64,000 bases of DNA from Polytrichum commune (Eukaryota > Streptophyta > Polytrichopsida > Polytrichales > Polytrichaceae), in contig OX485809.1 of the NCBI GenBank assembly GCA_950295325.1, positions 37,949,081 to 38,013,080 of the forward strand, read 5' to 3'. This document shows, in pieces, positions 23,701 through 36,094 of this stretch (position 1 is its first letter; the number at the start of each line of letters is the position of its first letter). The notes below the pieces were generated by a model. The model was given only the letters and a program-made list of their open reading frames with translations. It was not told where the DNA came from and did no database searches. The position numbers were made by a program, and so were the translations under genes.

Positions 23701-24291
23701 GGGTCACTTCACACACAAGGCTGAAGGCCCTTGACCATAGCAATGTAAGAGATCTCATTGGTCAAAAAGGCAGAGACCATCCAAGTTCACTTCACACTAA
23801 GAGGTGAAGGCCTAAAGGCCCAAAGAAAAGTTTGTGGATGAAAAGTCTACTTACAGTCCTACATGGCAGGTTGTGGATAAGGGTGCATGGTCTACCGGAA
23901 TTTGCGTCAGACCCACCTCCAAGAGGTGGACTTGACGCAAAATCCAGGAGACCATGAATTTTTTAAGATTTTTTTTCCAACATGACAGATTCCAAGACAA
24001 ATTGCAAGGCAGATTCCATAACAGATTCCAAGACAGAAACACCACCAAGTAATTCTCTTAAAATTGATAAAGTTTGAGACATGTTATAATAAACCAACTC
24101 CTCCCCTCTTTTCCCGCCAACAAAATATGCAATGGTCCCGCAACATGGTTCACTCTCACTTCACACTATGCTTGAGGGCCCGAGACTACATGAAATGGCT
24201 TTCCCAACACCCATGGTACGGCCTTGGGATGAGAGTCAAGGGTCCCCACCATCACAAGGTCACGGCTCTTGGCTCATGTGTGAAGTGGCCC
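23701..24291 (+). mobile_element. TIR element abutting the Harbinger derivative, 591 bp
   Basis: It begins GGGTCACTTCACACA and ends with the complement of GGGCCACTTCACACA, giving inverted termini of ~20 bp. The left end lies only three bases (TTG) from the preceding element; the right flank is TGA. This suggests one element landed at the edge of the other. The GGGYCACTTCACAC ends would fit a Harbinger-like family, but the target duplication is not preserved. No coding frame. Confidence 0.6.
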
Positions 24292-24294
24292 TGA

Positions 24295-24888
24295 ATGTTG
24301 GACTGTGGAGCAAGTCTGCCACACTACTGGTCATATCGATCCCTGGTTTAATGAGATCTCAACAACTGTACTCGTAATGGCCTGTCATGGCTCCTCTATG
24401 TCTTTAACCAACAAACATATTAAGTTGTGTAGACTGTGGTGTAATCAGTTCCTAGCCTAGGCTTCCCACCTGAGGAGCTTTCTCCTCCTCATCAGTAGTA
24501 TCGTGTGCACATCCATGACTGGCAAGTGGGGATCTCGTAGATTTGGTGGAATCCACACCTCCGGTACATGACGCAGGTGAGGGGAATCTGGGATGTCCAG
24601 GATGAGTACATGTGGCAGGTCAGTGGGCTTGAAGTGGGCGGACGTGGGTAACCACACGTGGGTGAGGAGGGAGGGTGTGGTTATTTAGTTAACCTGCAGC
24701 ATCAAATTGGGCAAACATGGGCTAATCATGGCTCAGTCATCCCCCAGCAAGTGCCTTGTGATGTTTTCAAAGCCATTTATAAAGTAAAGTATAGTAAATG
24801 TAGTGATTTTTTAAAGCTCACCCAAACTTATGGCACACAACACTATGCTGTTTATGGTATTTAGTGTCACATGCGTAATAGTGTCATG
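24295..24888. other. Intergenic, no gene recognised
   Basis: No repeat boundaries or coding frames of substance. Short frames on both strands (24457-24657, 24658-24864) have no recognisable product. Confidence 0.35.
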
Positions 24889-24890
24889 TA

Positions 24891-25371
24891 CATCCTAAAC
24901 TCCGTACTATCAACTTCCATAATGTCACACACTCTCTAGTATTCCGAAACCCTAGGGAACGGATGTTTGTAGTTCAAATCTCACTCCTTATTGTCACATT
25001 TCTCTCCCTCATATCAAGAATTTTGTCATTATTGTAAACCACCACAGAAGTCAACCCACACCCTTGCACATCGCCATGTGTCAATATGTGGAGTGTCTTC
25101 TTCTTCTTCTTCTTCTTCTTCTTATGTCATTTGTTGAATGTTGGTGCATGCATCCACCACATCGCCCAGGAAGGCCAAGTGGAGTGGACCACACTAGCGT
25201 AGGTGACAGTAGAACAAATTCAAATTGTCCTCACATCTCCTTTGTGTTATTCCATAATGTCACATTCTACACTAATTCTATAGTATCACGCATCCAAGTT
25301 AACACTACAAAACTCCTTAATATCATGTGCACTTTGGTTGCCACATGTGTGATACCCTAGAGTTTAAAGTG
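24891..25371 (+). mobile_element. Mariner/Stowaway-like MITE, copy 1
   Basis: This 481-bp element has inverted ends (CATCCTAAACTCCGTACTAT and, complemented, CACTTTAAACTCTAGGGTAT). It is flanked by TA on both sides (24889-24890, 25372-25373), suggesting a Tc1/mariner-type duplication. The interior contains a (TTC)n tract near 25095 and matches copy 2 (38971-39444) along its length. Confidence 0.7.
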
Positions 25372-25373
25372 TA

Positions 25374-26164
25374 TGTTGTTTGGAGGTGTATGGAAGGTTA
25401 CACTAATGATTAACAACTCCGCCAAAAGTGTCACCTTATGACAGTAGGCGTTCAAGTGCACTTACTAATATCTTGGCATAAGTATGTTCAATAATGTTAT
25501 GAGGTGCATGTTTATGTTACATAATGGTCTACATGTTGACTAAAGTGTACACAAATGACACTTTCCATTAGTACGTTCAAAAATATCTTCCTCTTGCATA
25601 TTTAAATGTAAACATGTGACATTTGCCGTTAGTATGCTCAAAAATATATTCCCCTTGCATACCTAAACGCAAGATGATCATCTAAAGTATCCCAAAGTGC
25701 CTTATGTTGACGAATGAAATCATATTGGCAACTAGTGGCTGTGACACTTTGAGACCTCGAGGCATTTAGTTTAGGCCCTTCACAAATAGTGCACATGGCA
25801 TTAAACAACGGAAACATCATAGTATGAATGTGAGGCTTTTTAAATAGCCTCATTGAGCCAATACGAGCCGCCATGGATGTTCCCACTAGGCTCAAAGGCA
25901 AACATGTACCATCTAACACTCATAGATGGGGTCAAGTGCTACAACCCATGGCAAAGGAGTCATCTAACAAATTTAGAATCTATTCGAGTTTTTTTATTGG
26001 GCATTGTGTCAAATTCAACATTGTGGCTAACTTAAGTAGATTGTGTGCATACTTGTTGGAGTGTAATTTTAAGGATTTTTTTTATTATGATTGATTTTAT
26101 TGCTTAAAAGTTTGAAATTCTAAATATTGTAGGACAACTACGTTGCACTCTCCATATTTCAGGT
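25374..26164. other. Intergenic, no gene recognised
   Basis: A 93-codon minus frame (25919-25638) is the longest, with no recognisable motif. No repeat boundary identified. Confidence 0.3.
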
Positions 26165-26300
26165 GATCATTCATATTTATGGAGTACTTACAAAGTAGGA
26201 GCCTAGGGTGCTAGCCTAGTAGAAATAATAGCTAGGAGGATTTGAACCTAGCAGCTCATGGATCCCAAAGCAAGTCCTTGGCCATCAACTCCGCTCACAT
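26165..26300 (-). mobile_element. tRNA-like SINE fragment (candidate)
   Basis: On the minus strand, GCGGAGTTGATGGCCAAGG is followed about 40 bases later by CTAGGTTCAAATCCTCCTAG. This resembles a tRNA-derived promoter with A-box-like and B-box-like (GGTTCAAATCC) sequences. The B region can form a 6-bp stem. It does not fold as a convincing complete tRNA, so a tRNA-derived SINE head is preferred. The 3' limit is not defined. Confidence 0.45.
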
Positions 26301-28860
26301 CACATATTCTCTAATATGTACATATATGTAGGTTGGATGTGAACTAAAGGTTTTAAAACATTTGTAGACTCTTTATAGTTGTTCAAATCTATGGAATGCT
26401 TTTGGGAAATTTTCAACCTATTTAACTTGCTTAAAAAAACTTTGGGAATTTCTATAGGATGCATATGAATTTATTATTCTAATTATATTAAATCATCTTT
26501 ATAGGTTTTCATGTATGGATTTTTTCCAAGTGATTTAACTTGCATGACGGTCTATCTTAGCCTTTTAGTTTCCATTGATATCTTTGGCTTTGCAAATTTG
26601 CCAAGGTCGGGGGGGGGGGGGGGGGCAAACAATGAGGCTTACAAAGTGACCATATGCTCAAAATGGCACAAATTAGTCAACAAGACTGTGGCCTTGAGCC
26701 ATATCACTAAGGTGTAAAAGTGACCACCCAAATGGTCCTTTCACACAACACAAAATTGTTTTGGCTCAAAGGCAAGTGTGTTCTATACACCACAATCCTA
26801 GTATTGCAAGGTGGATGAACTCTGCACCTTAAGTGCATCCCCCCACTCATAGAGCCACAAACGGACCTTGACCATTGGCTTTTTAGACCTTTTAAAAAGC
26901 AAGGCAACATGCTCCATCTTCTCCAATCCTAATACTTATCACCCATTGATTAGGTATGTTGTAGCTAAAGGGCCTTCTCTCTCTCGCCCTTCAACTCTCC
27001 AAATGTAGGGAACGAAAGCATTTTCAAGGGAGGGTCTTCTAGAACATAATCATCGGGCAATAAGAATTATATATATATGTGTGTGTGTGTGTGTGTGGGG
27101 GGGGGGGGGGGTTGACTTTTTTCTTTTTCTTTTTTGATTCTAAAGGGGTCAACTGCACGATAACATTACTCAGATGGTGGGAAGGTTCATTGGGCCCAAA
27201 ATAACTTGAGCTTTATGCTTGAATAATGCCCTTGAGATGTGAGACATGGCAAATACAATGTTGAATATGTAGCATTGGGGGTGCATGTGACAACCACATG
27301 TATGTTCATTAAAATTTGGACTTAGTGGGAAACCGGAGATCTACCATGAAGGATGGCCTCCTACATATCCAAGTACAATTGGCACTTGGCGGCAACAACA
27401 ACGGTGGAAGAGGAGGAGCAGGAGGAGGAAAGGCCATGTGGTTGGGCCCACATTCCAAGTGTAACCAATTGCAAAAGGTGTCGAGTGTCAGACCTCTACG
27501 TTGTTTATCTCTAATGGCACATGTTGGTTGGGGGGGGGGAATGATTAAGTATCACTTAGTATATTGTGGTGTTTCAAAAAAAGTATTGAAGGTATAATTC
27601 TTAGGATCAAAAAGCATATCTCATTGGTTGAGAGAGGTAAAAAAATCAACGCTCAATGCTACCCTCCATGCAAGGGTTCAAGTAACCACTTCAAACAACC
27701 TAGAAAACTTCACTTTCATTATCCATATCCAGATTACATGATATCAAATTTTCATAAACTTAAAACCCTTAACCTCATAAAGTTTTGATTTCTTTAATGC
27801 TTTGGTAACTTTTCTTGAACACATTAAGGGTTTGTATTGGTTTCAAAGTGTTGGTTATTGTCACTTCTACCTTGGTATTTTACAGGCCTTTCAAGAATTT
27901 TCTTGCTTTTGTTGGGTGCTAGAAAATAAACTAAAGGATGGCATGTAAAGGGGCAAAGGGCCACCAACTAACCAAATAAACAAACTACCTAAACCTTTGT
28001 ACATGCTATGGAGCATGAGATTTTCCAGGGCCTCTCATCAATGAGCATGTTATAAATAAACTATAAGAACCATGGCCTTTTGCCTCTAGTGTGCAAACTA
28101 CCTCTGATCAGTTAGTATGTCTGTATGATTGAGGTTTTCTATGATTATGAACATTACATGATTTCGATGTGAGTTATGAAAGTCCATAACATATTGAAAG
28201 ATATAAAATTTAAAAAAATGGACACACAAAAAGGATGATATTGTGGCTTATGGTAACCTAATTTAACAACTTCAATGTTTTTCAACTTCCATTTGTTTAT
28301 AAATATTCCAAGTAAATATTGGTATGTACTAAGATTATTAATCAAATATGCTATATATCCCCACAAATAGCCACATTATTCCATAGCCCCTCTTGAAAAC
28401 GCCCCTTTGTCTCAAGTGTTTCGTATATGTTCAAAAGAATGGATCCCCCATGGTTGACTGAGGTACAAACAACCAATTGCTTCCAAAGACCCAATCATCA
28501 AACCCATGTTTAAGTTGAATTAGGAAGGGGGAGAGGGATCCCGAGGGCTTTACTCAACAATCATTCTTCATAGAGCCCACCATCAATAAGTGTTATCCGC
28601 ATGAGTGTTTAAATTGCATATGTGTTAAGGAAAATTGTGCTCTCTAAAAAACCTCCAAAAAATACACTTATAAATGTTAATTGTTAACCGTTGAAAGAAT
28701 GAAAGTGAGGCTACAAAATTTTATAATTTGGATGAATTTATTGTTAGATGCATGCGATATGCACACAATCACTTTTGATTGTATAGTAGGTTAAATTTTT
28801 TTTGCTTGGAGTTACTGCATCAATATCATGAATTATTGGAAACATATGTGTATTTTTCAA
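26301..28860. other. Intergenic, no gene recognised
   Basis: AT-rich sequence with a 17-G run at about 26609-26625 and a compound (TA)n(TG)n(G)n tract at about 27070-27111. Open frames are short and unrecognised. Confidence 0.35.
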
Positions 28861-28876
28861 GGTTTCTTTTGACAAT

Positions 28877-29300
28877 ATGGAAGCAGAGGAGGCAATCATG
28901 AGAGATAGGGAAGCTCAAGAAGCAACACATAAGAAACAGTTGGAAGAAATTACTACCTTACACCGGAACAACCAACATTGGTATCTAAAGAGAGTGAAAG
29001 TGGGCCCATTATGGATGCACACAAGTTTATCAATTATGAATTGAAATATGATCTAAACAATCCCACATACCTATTGAGGTGGAAATTATTGGTATGCTTG
29101 ATAGAGGAGGTGATGCACATAACAATGTGCAAATTAGTGATGTGGTGGTAGATAAAGTAGGATTCAAGGATGTTGGAAGTGCATTAGTGACCTTGAAACA
29201 ATTTTTGAAACAAAGACCTACTAATGTTACACCCTTCATCCAGAGCATTCAAACACTTCAAAAAGGAATAGGATCTTCGCATGCACTAGAATCTCATTAA
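28877..29300 (+). pseudogene. Possible broken coding fragment of unknown family
   Basis: A 55-codon frame (28877-29044) begins MEAEEAIMRDREAQEATHKK, a charged helix, and is preceded by an AG that could be a splice acceptor. A second frame (29079-29300) carries VDKVGFKDVGSALVTLKQFL. They are close, on the same strand and in different frames, so they could be pieces of one decayed ORF. No domain is recognised; chance frames are possible. Confidence 0.2.
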
Positions 29301-30387
29301 AGCACTATAGATTCATTATTTCATTATCCGTAGATGTATGATGACATTTATATCTTATATATTTTCATCCTTTATTTATATAAATGTTATTTTGAAAATT
29401 CCAAAAACACATAAGTGTTATTCATGTTAGTTTTGCAAATTGTCGATGCTACCCTTGATGAGTGTTAAGGTGTTAACACAACATAAGTTTCCTTGCTCCG
29501 AATTATTAACAAATATCGAGGATGGATTGTAGATACATGAGCCCACATAGCATGTCAACATTCTTGAGTAATGTTATGTTATCATATACAACGTTTGTAT
29601 TTCTTAGACCACTAGAATTGCAATCAAGCTAGCTTGTGGATTGTTGAAACTTATATAGTCAACATTGATTAGTATATTTGATGCACCTTGGGAGCTACCA
29701 TAACACATTTATTAAGTCGGGGTTACATGCTCTCTATGATAGAGAATATTCCTTTAGTTACGGTAACTATATGGACATCAATTAGAGACTATTTTTGCCA
29801 ACAAGAACTTAAAGAACAATTTTTTTGAGATGGAATACTTCTAAAATATAGAGAATCTATAAGATTCAAGAGAGGATCCAACAATGGCAATGGTTGAACA
29901 CTATAGCGCTACAATGTTTGGGGAGGTTATACCAGGATTAGAAATGCAAATGAATAGATAGGTATATAGTGGTAGTGTCTGGGGAGATTTTTGGGCACAA
30001 TTGGTCAAGATCCTAGTATTTCCAATTCCAACCAATTACATGTTGTGATATTTCGGTTTTGTTTTTTACTAATTTGATATATAATCTGTTGATTCCTTTT
30101 GAATGATTGGTAATTTTCCTAAAGTCATGAACTTCAACCGGTTATTTTTCAAACCCAACCAGTTCATGTATAACTGGCATTGTCACATTGGTTCCCAATG
30201 GGGAAGTGTTCCCAGGCATGTGTAGGCAAGAAACTTGGGCAATGAAGGAGACATGGGAGGGGCGGGGTGGGGCCCAACCAAATGAAAATGTGATCCAGCC
30301 CGAGGCTTACTTTATAGCATACGCTAAAAATTTATATTTAATCATATGTTATCAATCATGACTATAAATTCAAAAGAGTCCGAGTAG
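29301..30387. other. Intergenic, no gene recognised
   Basis: No repeat ends and no coding frame that can be supported. Confidence 0.35.
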
Positions 30388-30754
30388 ACTAAATATTGCA
30401 CTTAGTGTTATATGGTATTTCATGTCACAGTGGCAACTTTTCTAATGACACTTCTTATTGTAAGTATTATCATGGAGGATTGAAATTTGGTTGGCATCGA
30501 TGCCAATTATTGAAACAAAGTTTGGTATTATGCATCCTAACAATTTTGTAATGAAATAATGTTATGGATGATTGAGATTTGGATGAAAATCACATAGTAT
30601 GTGATAGTAATTGCAACATTGTAAATTTATAATACCCATTTTTTTTACAAAGAATCAAAGAATTATGTTAGATTTACAATTAGTGTTGGTGACACTGCAA
30701 TTAGTATTGAGCAAGACAAAATAGAAATCAATGACACTAAATACAATATTTAGT
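30388..30754. mobile_element. MITE with ACTAAATATTG termini, 367 bp
   Basis: The left end ACTAAATATTGCACTTAGTG matches the complement of the right end, ACTAAATATTGTATTTAGTG. The terminal string is itself nearly palindromic. A related element is at 34882-35107 and a partial one near 39650-39720. The superfamily is not determined because no clear target duplication is seen. Confidence 0.55.
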
Positions 30755-30766
30755 TGTGGGGATCAA

Positions 30767-31264
30767 GCATTGTCAAGTACACAACTCCACTACCCTCCAT
30801 AAGTTTAAGCGAAAGTGATTCAAAACTATATACTAACTTTGGATTTTGTGAATGAAAAAATCATAAACATTTGGAAAACACATTGATCTAAAAAGCCGAG
30901 CAATTTATGTTGCCAAATGTTTTCTCAAGAAGAGTCTACATATTCTAGAAGATGGTGCAAGTAGTGTGCAAGCATATATATTGAACACGTAATTCTCTAG
31001 AATTTGTTTAAAACTTGATAAAATTACATAAAATTGATGTTTTTTCTAGATGTTTTTTGAAATGATGCCCTCAAGTTTATAATGAATTCAACCAATATGG
31101 AAAAAAAATCCCAACTTCAAAGTATTTAAGATCATGAAATCTATGTCCAAAATCAAAATTAGCCATTACCTTTCGAGGAGTACTTTTAATGATGAGTTTT
31201 GAAGATCTCATCTTGATATTCTATATTTGAGTACCTAACACTTCGATAGAGGGCACAATGAAAG
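30767..31264 (+). repeat. Dispersed ~500-bp repeat, copy 1
   Basis: The stretch beginning AGCATTGTCAAGTACACAAC and ending in a GAGGGCACAATGAAA-like string is matched along its length by 60037-60540 in the same orientation. It has no coding frame. It could be an LTR or a long MITE. No terminal repeats or duplications were identified. Confidence 0.7.
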
Positions 31265-31672
31265 GATCCAATTTAAACAACACTTTGCTATAAATTTTAG
31301 GCATTTGACCAAAAACTTTATGGTTTTAATATACTGGAGCATTTCTTTTCCATATACTTGAATGTGCTTGCTCCATGCGTGCTAATTTGATTGGTGTTTT
31401 GGATGTGCCACTCAGGTCCCATTCAAAGTGGAGATACCTTGGCCCCACCCTTGTATCATGTCATAAATGCGTACTAGGCGATGCCATATGGTGGGCTCTT
31501 GGGTATCCAATTAGCACTAGTGTAGGTATGGTATATAGATGAAATAACTCAAATGTAGGCATAGTATCAGTAACTCAAATATTGATATTTGGTGGGTATG
31601 TCAAGGTGAGAGAATTTTTGTTTATCCGAGTTATTATTTGGATCACTAGATTGATACTAAGAGGGTTTTGCA

Positions 31673-32082
31673 CACGGGTAGATCACTCCATTGTCAAGTT
31701 GAACACCACGTGCGGCCAAAAAAAATCTTCTTTTGGTAAGTTGCACCACCAAAATGGGTCAAACTTTTATCAATTTTTTTTCATGGGTAGATATACACAG
31801 TACCTATGACATAGTTAAAAGTGGTAACTAAATTTGATGATTTGTTTTTTTCATAAAACATACCATTTCTAACTAGAATGACACAGAATTGAACTAAAAC
31901 AATTACTAAAAAAAATAAAGATGACTAAAAATTTCAAAAAAGTATACAAAAGATACTATCAATGATTATGTATATGTAGAAAAAATATCATAAATTTTAA
32001 AATTATATATGGCATGTAATATAGGGGTAGCAAACTTTGTCCGCATGTGGTGTCAACTTGACAATGAAGTGACCTCCCCGTG
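31673..32082 (+). mobile_element. hAT-like MITE, copy 3
   Basis: This 410-bp element begins CACGGGTAGATCAC and ends CCTCCCCGTG. It is bounded by a perfect 8-bp duplication GTTTTGCA (31665-31672, 32083-32090). It has full-length inverted ends of ~45 bp (CATTGTCAAGTTGA... on both sides), so it is better preserved at its termini than copies 1 and 2. Confidence 0.85.
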
Positions 32083-32277
32083 GTTTTGCATAGGCATGAA
32101 GGTTCTTGCATGGCATATAGACCCGAATGATATGTATTGAAAATTCACCATCAAGAAACAATATTTTTATTGGTTTCAAAATTTGTGAAATCCTCGTTAT
32201 GGATTTTCAAAGGGTATTAAAAAGGAAGTGATACCACATCAACACTAGTCAGCTAGTACCATTGATAGGGCTATTAA

Positions 32278-32694
32278 GAGCATCCCCACCAGATCGGGTA
32301 CACACCAAATAGAATATATAATATTCTATACCTTTGGGGAGCCCTCTATCTTGGGCGGGGCAACTCATCTTGAGTCAAAGCCCACCAAAGCCTAGGCATA
32401 CCCCCGGTATAATTAGGAAGCAATCAATAAGACAACGACACCTATTCACTGACATGGGATAAAGTAGGATATTGGAGTATCTGATATTAAAGTAATCTCT
32501 TGGCGGGCGTGAGGAGGGCCGTTATATGAACCATTTATGGCGGGGGAAGGTCTTTACTATACCCAGGCTGGTTCTAAATTATGGGGGACCGGACACTAGT
32601 GGGGCTCAATTTATGCCCGTGCCGCCACCTAAGAACCCGGGATGCCTCATTTTTGGCGTTGGCATGCCCCATGCCCGGTCTGGTGGGGACGCTC
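32278..32694 (+). mobile_element. Harbinger-like MITE, 417 bp
   Basis: Inverted ends GAGCATCCCCACCAGATCGG and, complemented, GAGCGTCCCCACCAGACCGG are flanked on both sides by TAA (32275-32277, 32695-32697). It has no coding frame. The TAA duplication suggests PIF/Harbinger, but the terminal sequence differs from the GGGCYGGTTTACA family. Confidence 0.75.
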
Positions 32695-32793
32695 TAAGTG
32701 GCTAATATTCCTCCAATGTGTTATGCGATATATGGTTAATGCCCTTGGAAATCCTACCATTTATGGTTGGAGTTTATGATTTGTGGTTCAATA

Positions 32794-33214
32794 GAGTTAT
32801 CCATGAAGTCCCTAAAGGAGGGACAAAACCATAGGTTTGATCCTTCTTTGAGAAAACTCTCTATTGAGAAGCTAGTTAGCTTGTCGTGTATCAAAACCTA
32901 TTTTGAAAGTTGGGTGAAATTTTTGGAACCTCCTCTTTCTACTTCTCAAACTTTGAGGAAATGTAAGATCTAAACTAGGGTATACACATGGGACCCACTA
33001 TCCCATATTTCAAATCGACCTATGTAAGGGTAGCTTGGCCCACCTATCCTAGTAAAACAAGCTAGAAAGCTGATATTAAACAACCCGACACCAATCTTAG
33101 TGTATGGCTATCTAAGCATTGAGAAAACTTGGATGACTTTGTGTTAATTTTCATAAACTCATGGTTGGGGACTAAACCCATGGGTTTCATATACTTTGCT
33201 TTACACATAACCCT
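32794..33214 (+). mobile_element. TIR element with B-box-like motif, copy 1
   Basis: This 421-bp element has ends AGAGTTATCCATGAAGT and, complemented, AGGGTTATGTGTAAAG. It is flanked by AAT on both sides (32791-32793, 33215-33217). About 50 bases in, the string AGGTTTGATCCTTC resembles a pol III B box. It is a full-length relative of 49413-49817. Confidence 0.65.
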
Positions 33215-33217
33215 AAT

Positions 33218-33802
33218 ATCCGGCCAATAATTGAAGCATGTTTCATCTATAAGTTACCCTGCCTAAGGCTTTCAAACCGAATTGGTTATTGGGTTATCTC
33301 GATCGGTTCGCTTGGAACGAAGTGTGTAGCTGTTGCATGCTTCTCCCCCATTCATTGAGAAGCTAACAATTCTCATGAAATGTGTGGAGTTCAAGTTTGG
33401 GTTGAAAAGGAGGTTATGAGGATGGGACATGAAAGACTGTGCAAGACAACGTGAGCAAGTTTGAAAAGGCACAAAGAGCAATTGGAGTGCGCCATTTTCT
33501 TGTACCTTTGAAACATGATGAATTTCAATAACTTCTGCCTTGAAATTTAAACTTTGGTCAGTACATAAGAAGGTTCTCTTGATCTATGAGAGCTGGGCTC
33601 TGGGCCTCTGGCCATCAAGATTGTGAAAGGACACTTGAACCAGTGCATTTCAGATCTATATGAATGCACTGAAGCTTACCCCCCCCCCTTTCCTAACACA
33701 CACACAAACCCAAAAGAAAAAAGAAAAAAGAAAAAAGAATCCTCTCTTCGAGTGTGAAATTCTCTTTGAACTACATAACATTGCTCATGCCATGGAGGGC
33801 TG
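33218..33802. other. Intergenic, no gene recognised
   Basis: A purine-rich GAAAAAA-type tract at about 33710-33740 and short frames only. Confidence 0.35.
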
Positions 33803-33885
33803 GGGCGAACCAACTTCTACATTGGTTTTTTGGAAGCAAGGGTTTAGGCATCCAACAAGGGATGAGTGTATGGGTTGGTTCGCCC
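33803..33885. repeat. 83-bp hairpin element, copy 2
   Basis: It is the same length as 13188-13270 and has the same ends (GGGCGAACCAAC and GTTGGTTCGCCC). It shares the internal TTTAGGCATCCAACAAGG. The left arm is more diverged, so the stem is imperfect. Confidence 0.6.
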
Positions 33886-34543
33886 AAATTTGCCATGAAG
33901 CATGCTCTCTTTTTCAAACTGGGAAGCCTACTCCATAGTCGAGAATCCAACTTCAATAATTCATGGTTTGTAAGCGCTATTCTTGTCATAACTAACTGCG
34001 GCGTTGTTGAGTCGACCGTGCTAGCATGTGCTAGCCCACACATGCAGCATGCGGGCAAGCATGCCAACAAAGTCGGTCATGCTCTTTTTAATATAATAAT
34101 TATTATGTCGGTTACAGATCACCGGGGGTAGGTGTAGCTTCTGGTTTCCGTCACATTGCGAATAGTACTCATGTTGAATACTGTTCATTTTGTGAGGGAC
34201 GCCCAACTTTAGGTGGAGCATAATCCTTCCCTAATTCCCGTCACTAGGGGTGCAACACCTTGGTGCTAAGTAATGTTATGTATGAATCCAGAAATAATGT
34301 GGTTTTAAAACATACCGTTGGTCATGTCTTATGAGAGCATGTACTATTTCCCTATCATTCATCTAAAATGGGGTTTATTTTTCTTTTCACTTCAAGGCCA
34401 ACACACATGAGAGAATTGCAGTGACTTTAGACATGCATTGCAGTGTGTAGTCTACAAATTTGCACCAATGAGAGGGGTGATAATTGAGGTCATATTCATT
34501 GTTCGACTGTAGCTACTCCTTTTATGTGCACCTAATTTTTTTT
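33886..34543. other. Intergenic, no gene recognised
   Basis: Contains small palindromic strings around 34015-34070 (CATGCTAGC-like). Overlapping frames are open on both strands (for example 34070-33771, 34131-33754), none recognisable. Confidence 0.35.
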
Positions 34544-34689
34544 ACTAAGGTAGGTATACCCAAACCATCATTGAACTTAAAACCACCATTATGTATGACA
34601 TGCATGCATGTGGAAGCAACATATATATGTATGTGCTACATAGTGGTGGTTTTAGGTTTGATGATGGTTTAAGGTACACCTACCTTAGT
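34544..34689. mobile_element. 146-bp hairpin MITE
   Basis: Arms of ~52 bp start ACTAAGGTAGGTATACC and, complemented from the right end, ACTAAGGTAGGTGTACC. They also share AAACCATCAT and AAAACCACCA, around a ~45-bp loop with CATGCATGCATG. It is most likely a MITE. A precursor hairpin for small RNA is an alternative. Confidence 0.6.
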
Positions 34690-34881
34690 TGTGGTGGAAA
34701 GTGGACTTAAACCTCAACCACAACCACACCTAGTTGAGTACTTGTGTAGAAATTCCCTTTCACATTTTTTTGAAGTTTTCCTCCATTCTAATAAAGTGCC
34801 ATTAAAAGTTAATGAAAGCCTTCCATCTACCAAATTTCATGTTTGAGAGAGCTTTTGGGTTGTTTCTACAAGTTGGCACGT

Positions 34882-35107
34882 AATTATACTAAATGTTGTA
34901 TTTAGTGTCACTCACTATTCGAAATTACACAATGCTATAATTGTTAAGTTCACATCTTTTTTGTATGTCAACAAAGGCCAAATTGGTTGTTTGGACATTG
35001 TAGAAAATTTAACATATATACTTGGTTAAAAAACATTAATAATAAAAAGATATAGCATCTTGTAGCTCCAAATAGTAAGTGACACTAAATGTAATGTTTA
35101 GTGTAAT
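34882..35107. mobile_element. MITE with ACTAAAT termini, 226 bp
   Basis: The left end (TATACTAAATGTTGTATTTA) and the complement of the right end (TACACTAAACATTACATTTA) are inverted repeats that continue as AGTGTCACT(C/T)ACTATT. It belongs with 30388-30754. Confidence 0.55.
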
Positions 35108-36058
35108 GTTTAGCAATTGGGTGGGGGTTGGGTGTTTCTATAATTCTCAATACTTGTTAGTTTAATTTAGTCAAGAGAAAGGTTGTCATAAATAAGAGAC
35201 GATTGACCCTTGATCAAAGCCAAAAACTTATATTTAAACCCAAGCCAAGTTTACGAAGCATGGCTTAGGGACAAATGCTAACCTATTGCTTTGTGTAAAA
35301 GGTGGCAAGTAGTTTGATGTTTTGGAGGCGTCGTTTCTTTAGCACATTTAAGGTGAGATACTTAAGGGCGTTGATGAAGTTTCGCAAACATCTCCCCCCA
35401 CTCCTACTACAAATGTGGTGAGGTGGACAATCCACCCCTTGCCTTTCAAGGTGTCAATTAGCATTTGGTATTTGATATGTATTTGTCTTATTGTATCTTT
35501 AGGGATGTTGTCATGGCAAATCTCATAGGCCACTCACCGGTTGGGCCACCAACAAATGGCTCCTACTAGCAGGGGCCACTTTTAGCTCCAATTTGACTAG
35601 TGAGAGCCACTGGATATAGGCAATTTTGGTAGAAATTGTTCACTAATGGCATGCACTAGTAAGTGTGGATGGGTTGTCAATGAATTGAATGTCGAGTGTA
35701 TTTATCAACATACTTAGGGACCTATATGATCACTTGAAAAGAAAACAATCTTCATGTTGATAATGAATAACATGTGAACTTATGAGCATAAATAATGATG
35801 AGGAGAATGGCTATGGTCTCGATTTGGCCCATTCACCAATCCTCTCATTCTATTTATCAATCACGTGCTCAAAACCTATCCTACAAGAAGCCAGATAATC
35901 ATAAGTAAGCAACATTGTCAAAGCATATACCTCAGGTAGTGTAAGTTAATATAGAGTTGAAGTTAGATGTTCCCACCCAGTGATGATTTTCATATGATAA
36001 TGTTTAGGTTTTGGGATGTGATCAAATTTTTCTTATATATATGCCTATGGATGTGTAA

Positions 36059-36094
<36 letters not shown>

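Noticed and set aside
25090..25122. (TTC)n microsatellite as an independent feature
   Set aside because: The same tract is present in the related MITE at 38971-39444, so it is part of that element family.
26220..26300. tRNA-Ser-like gene
   Set aside because: B-box-like and A-box-like strings occur, but a complete cloverleaf cannot be drawn; a SINE is more likely.
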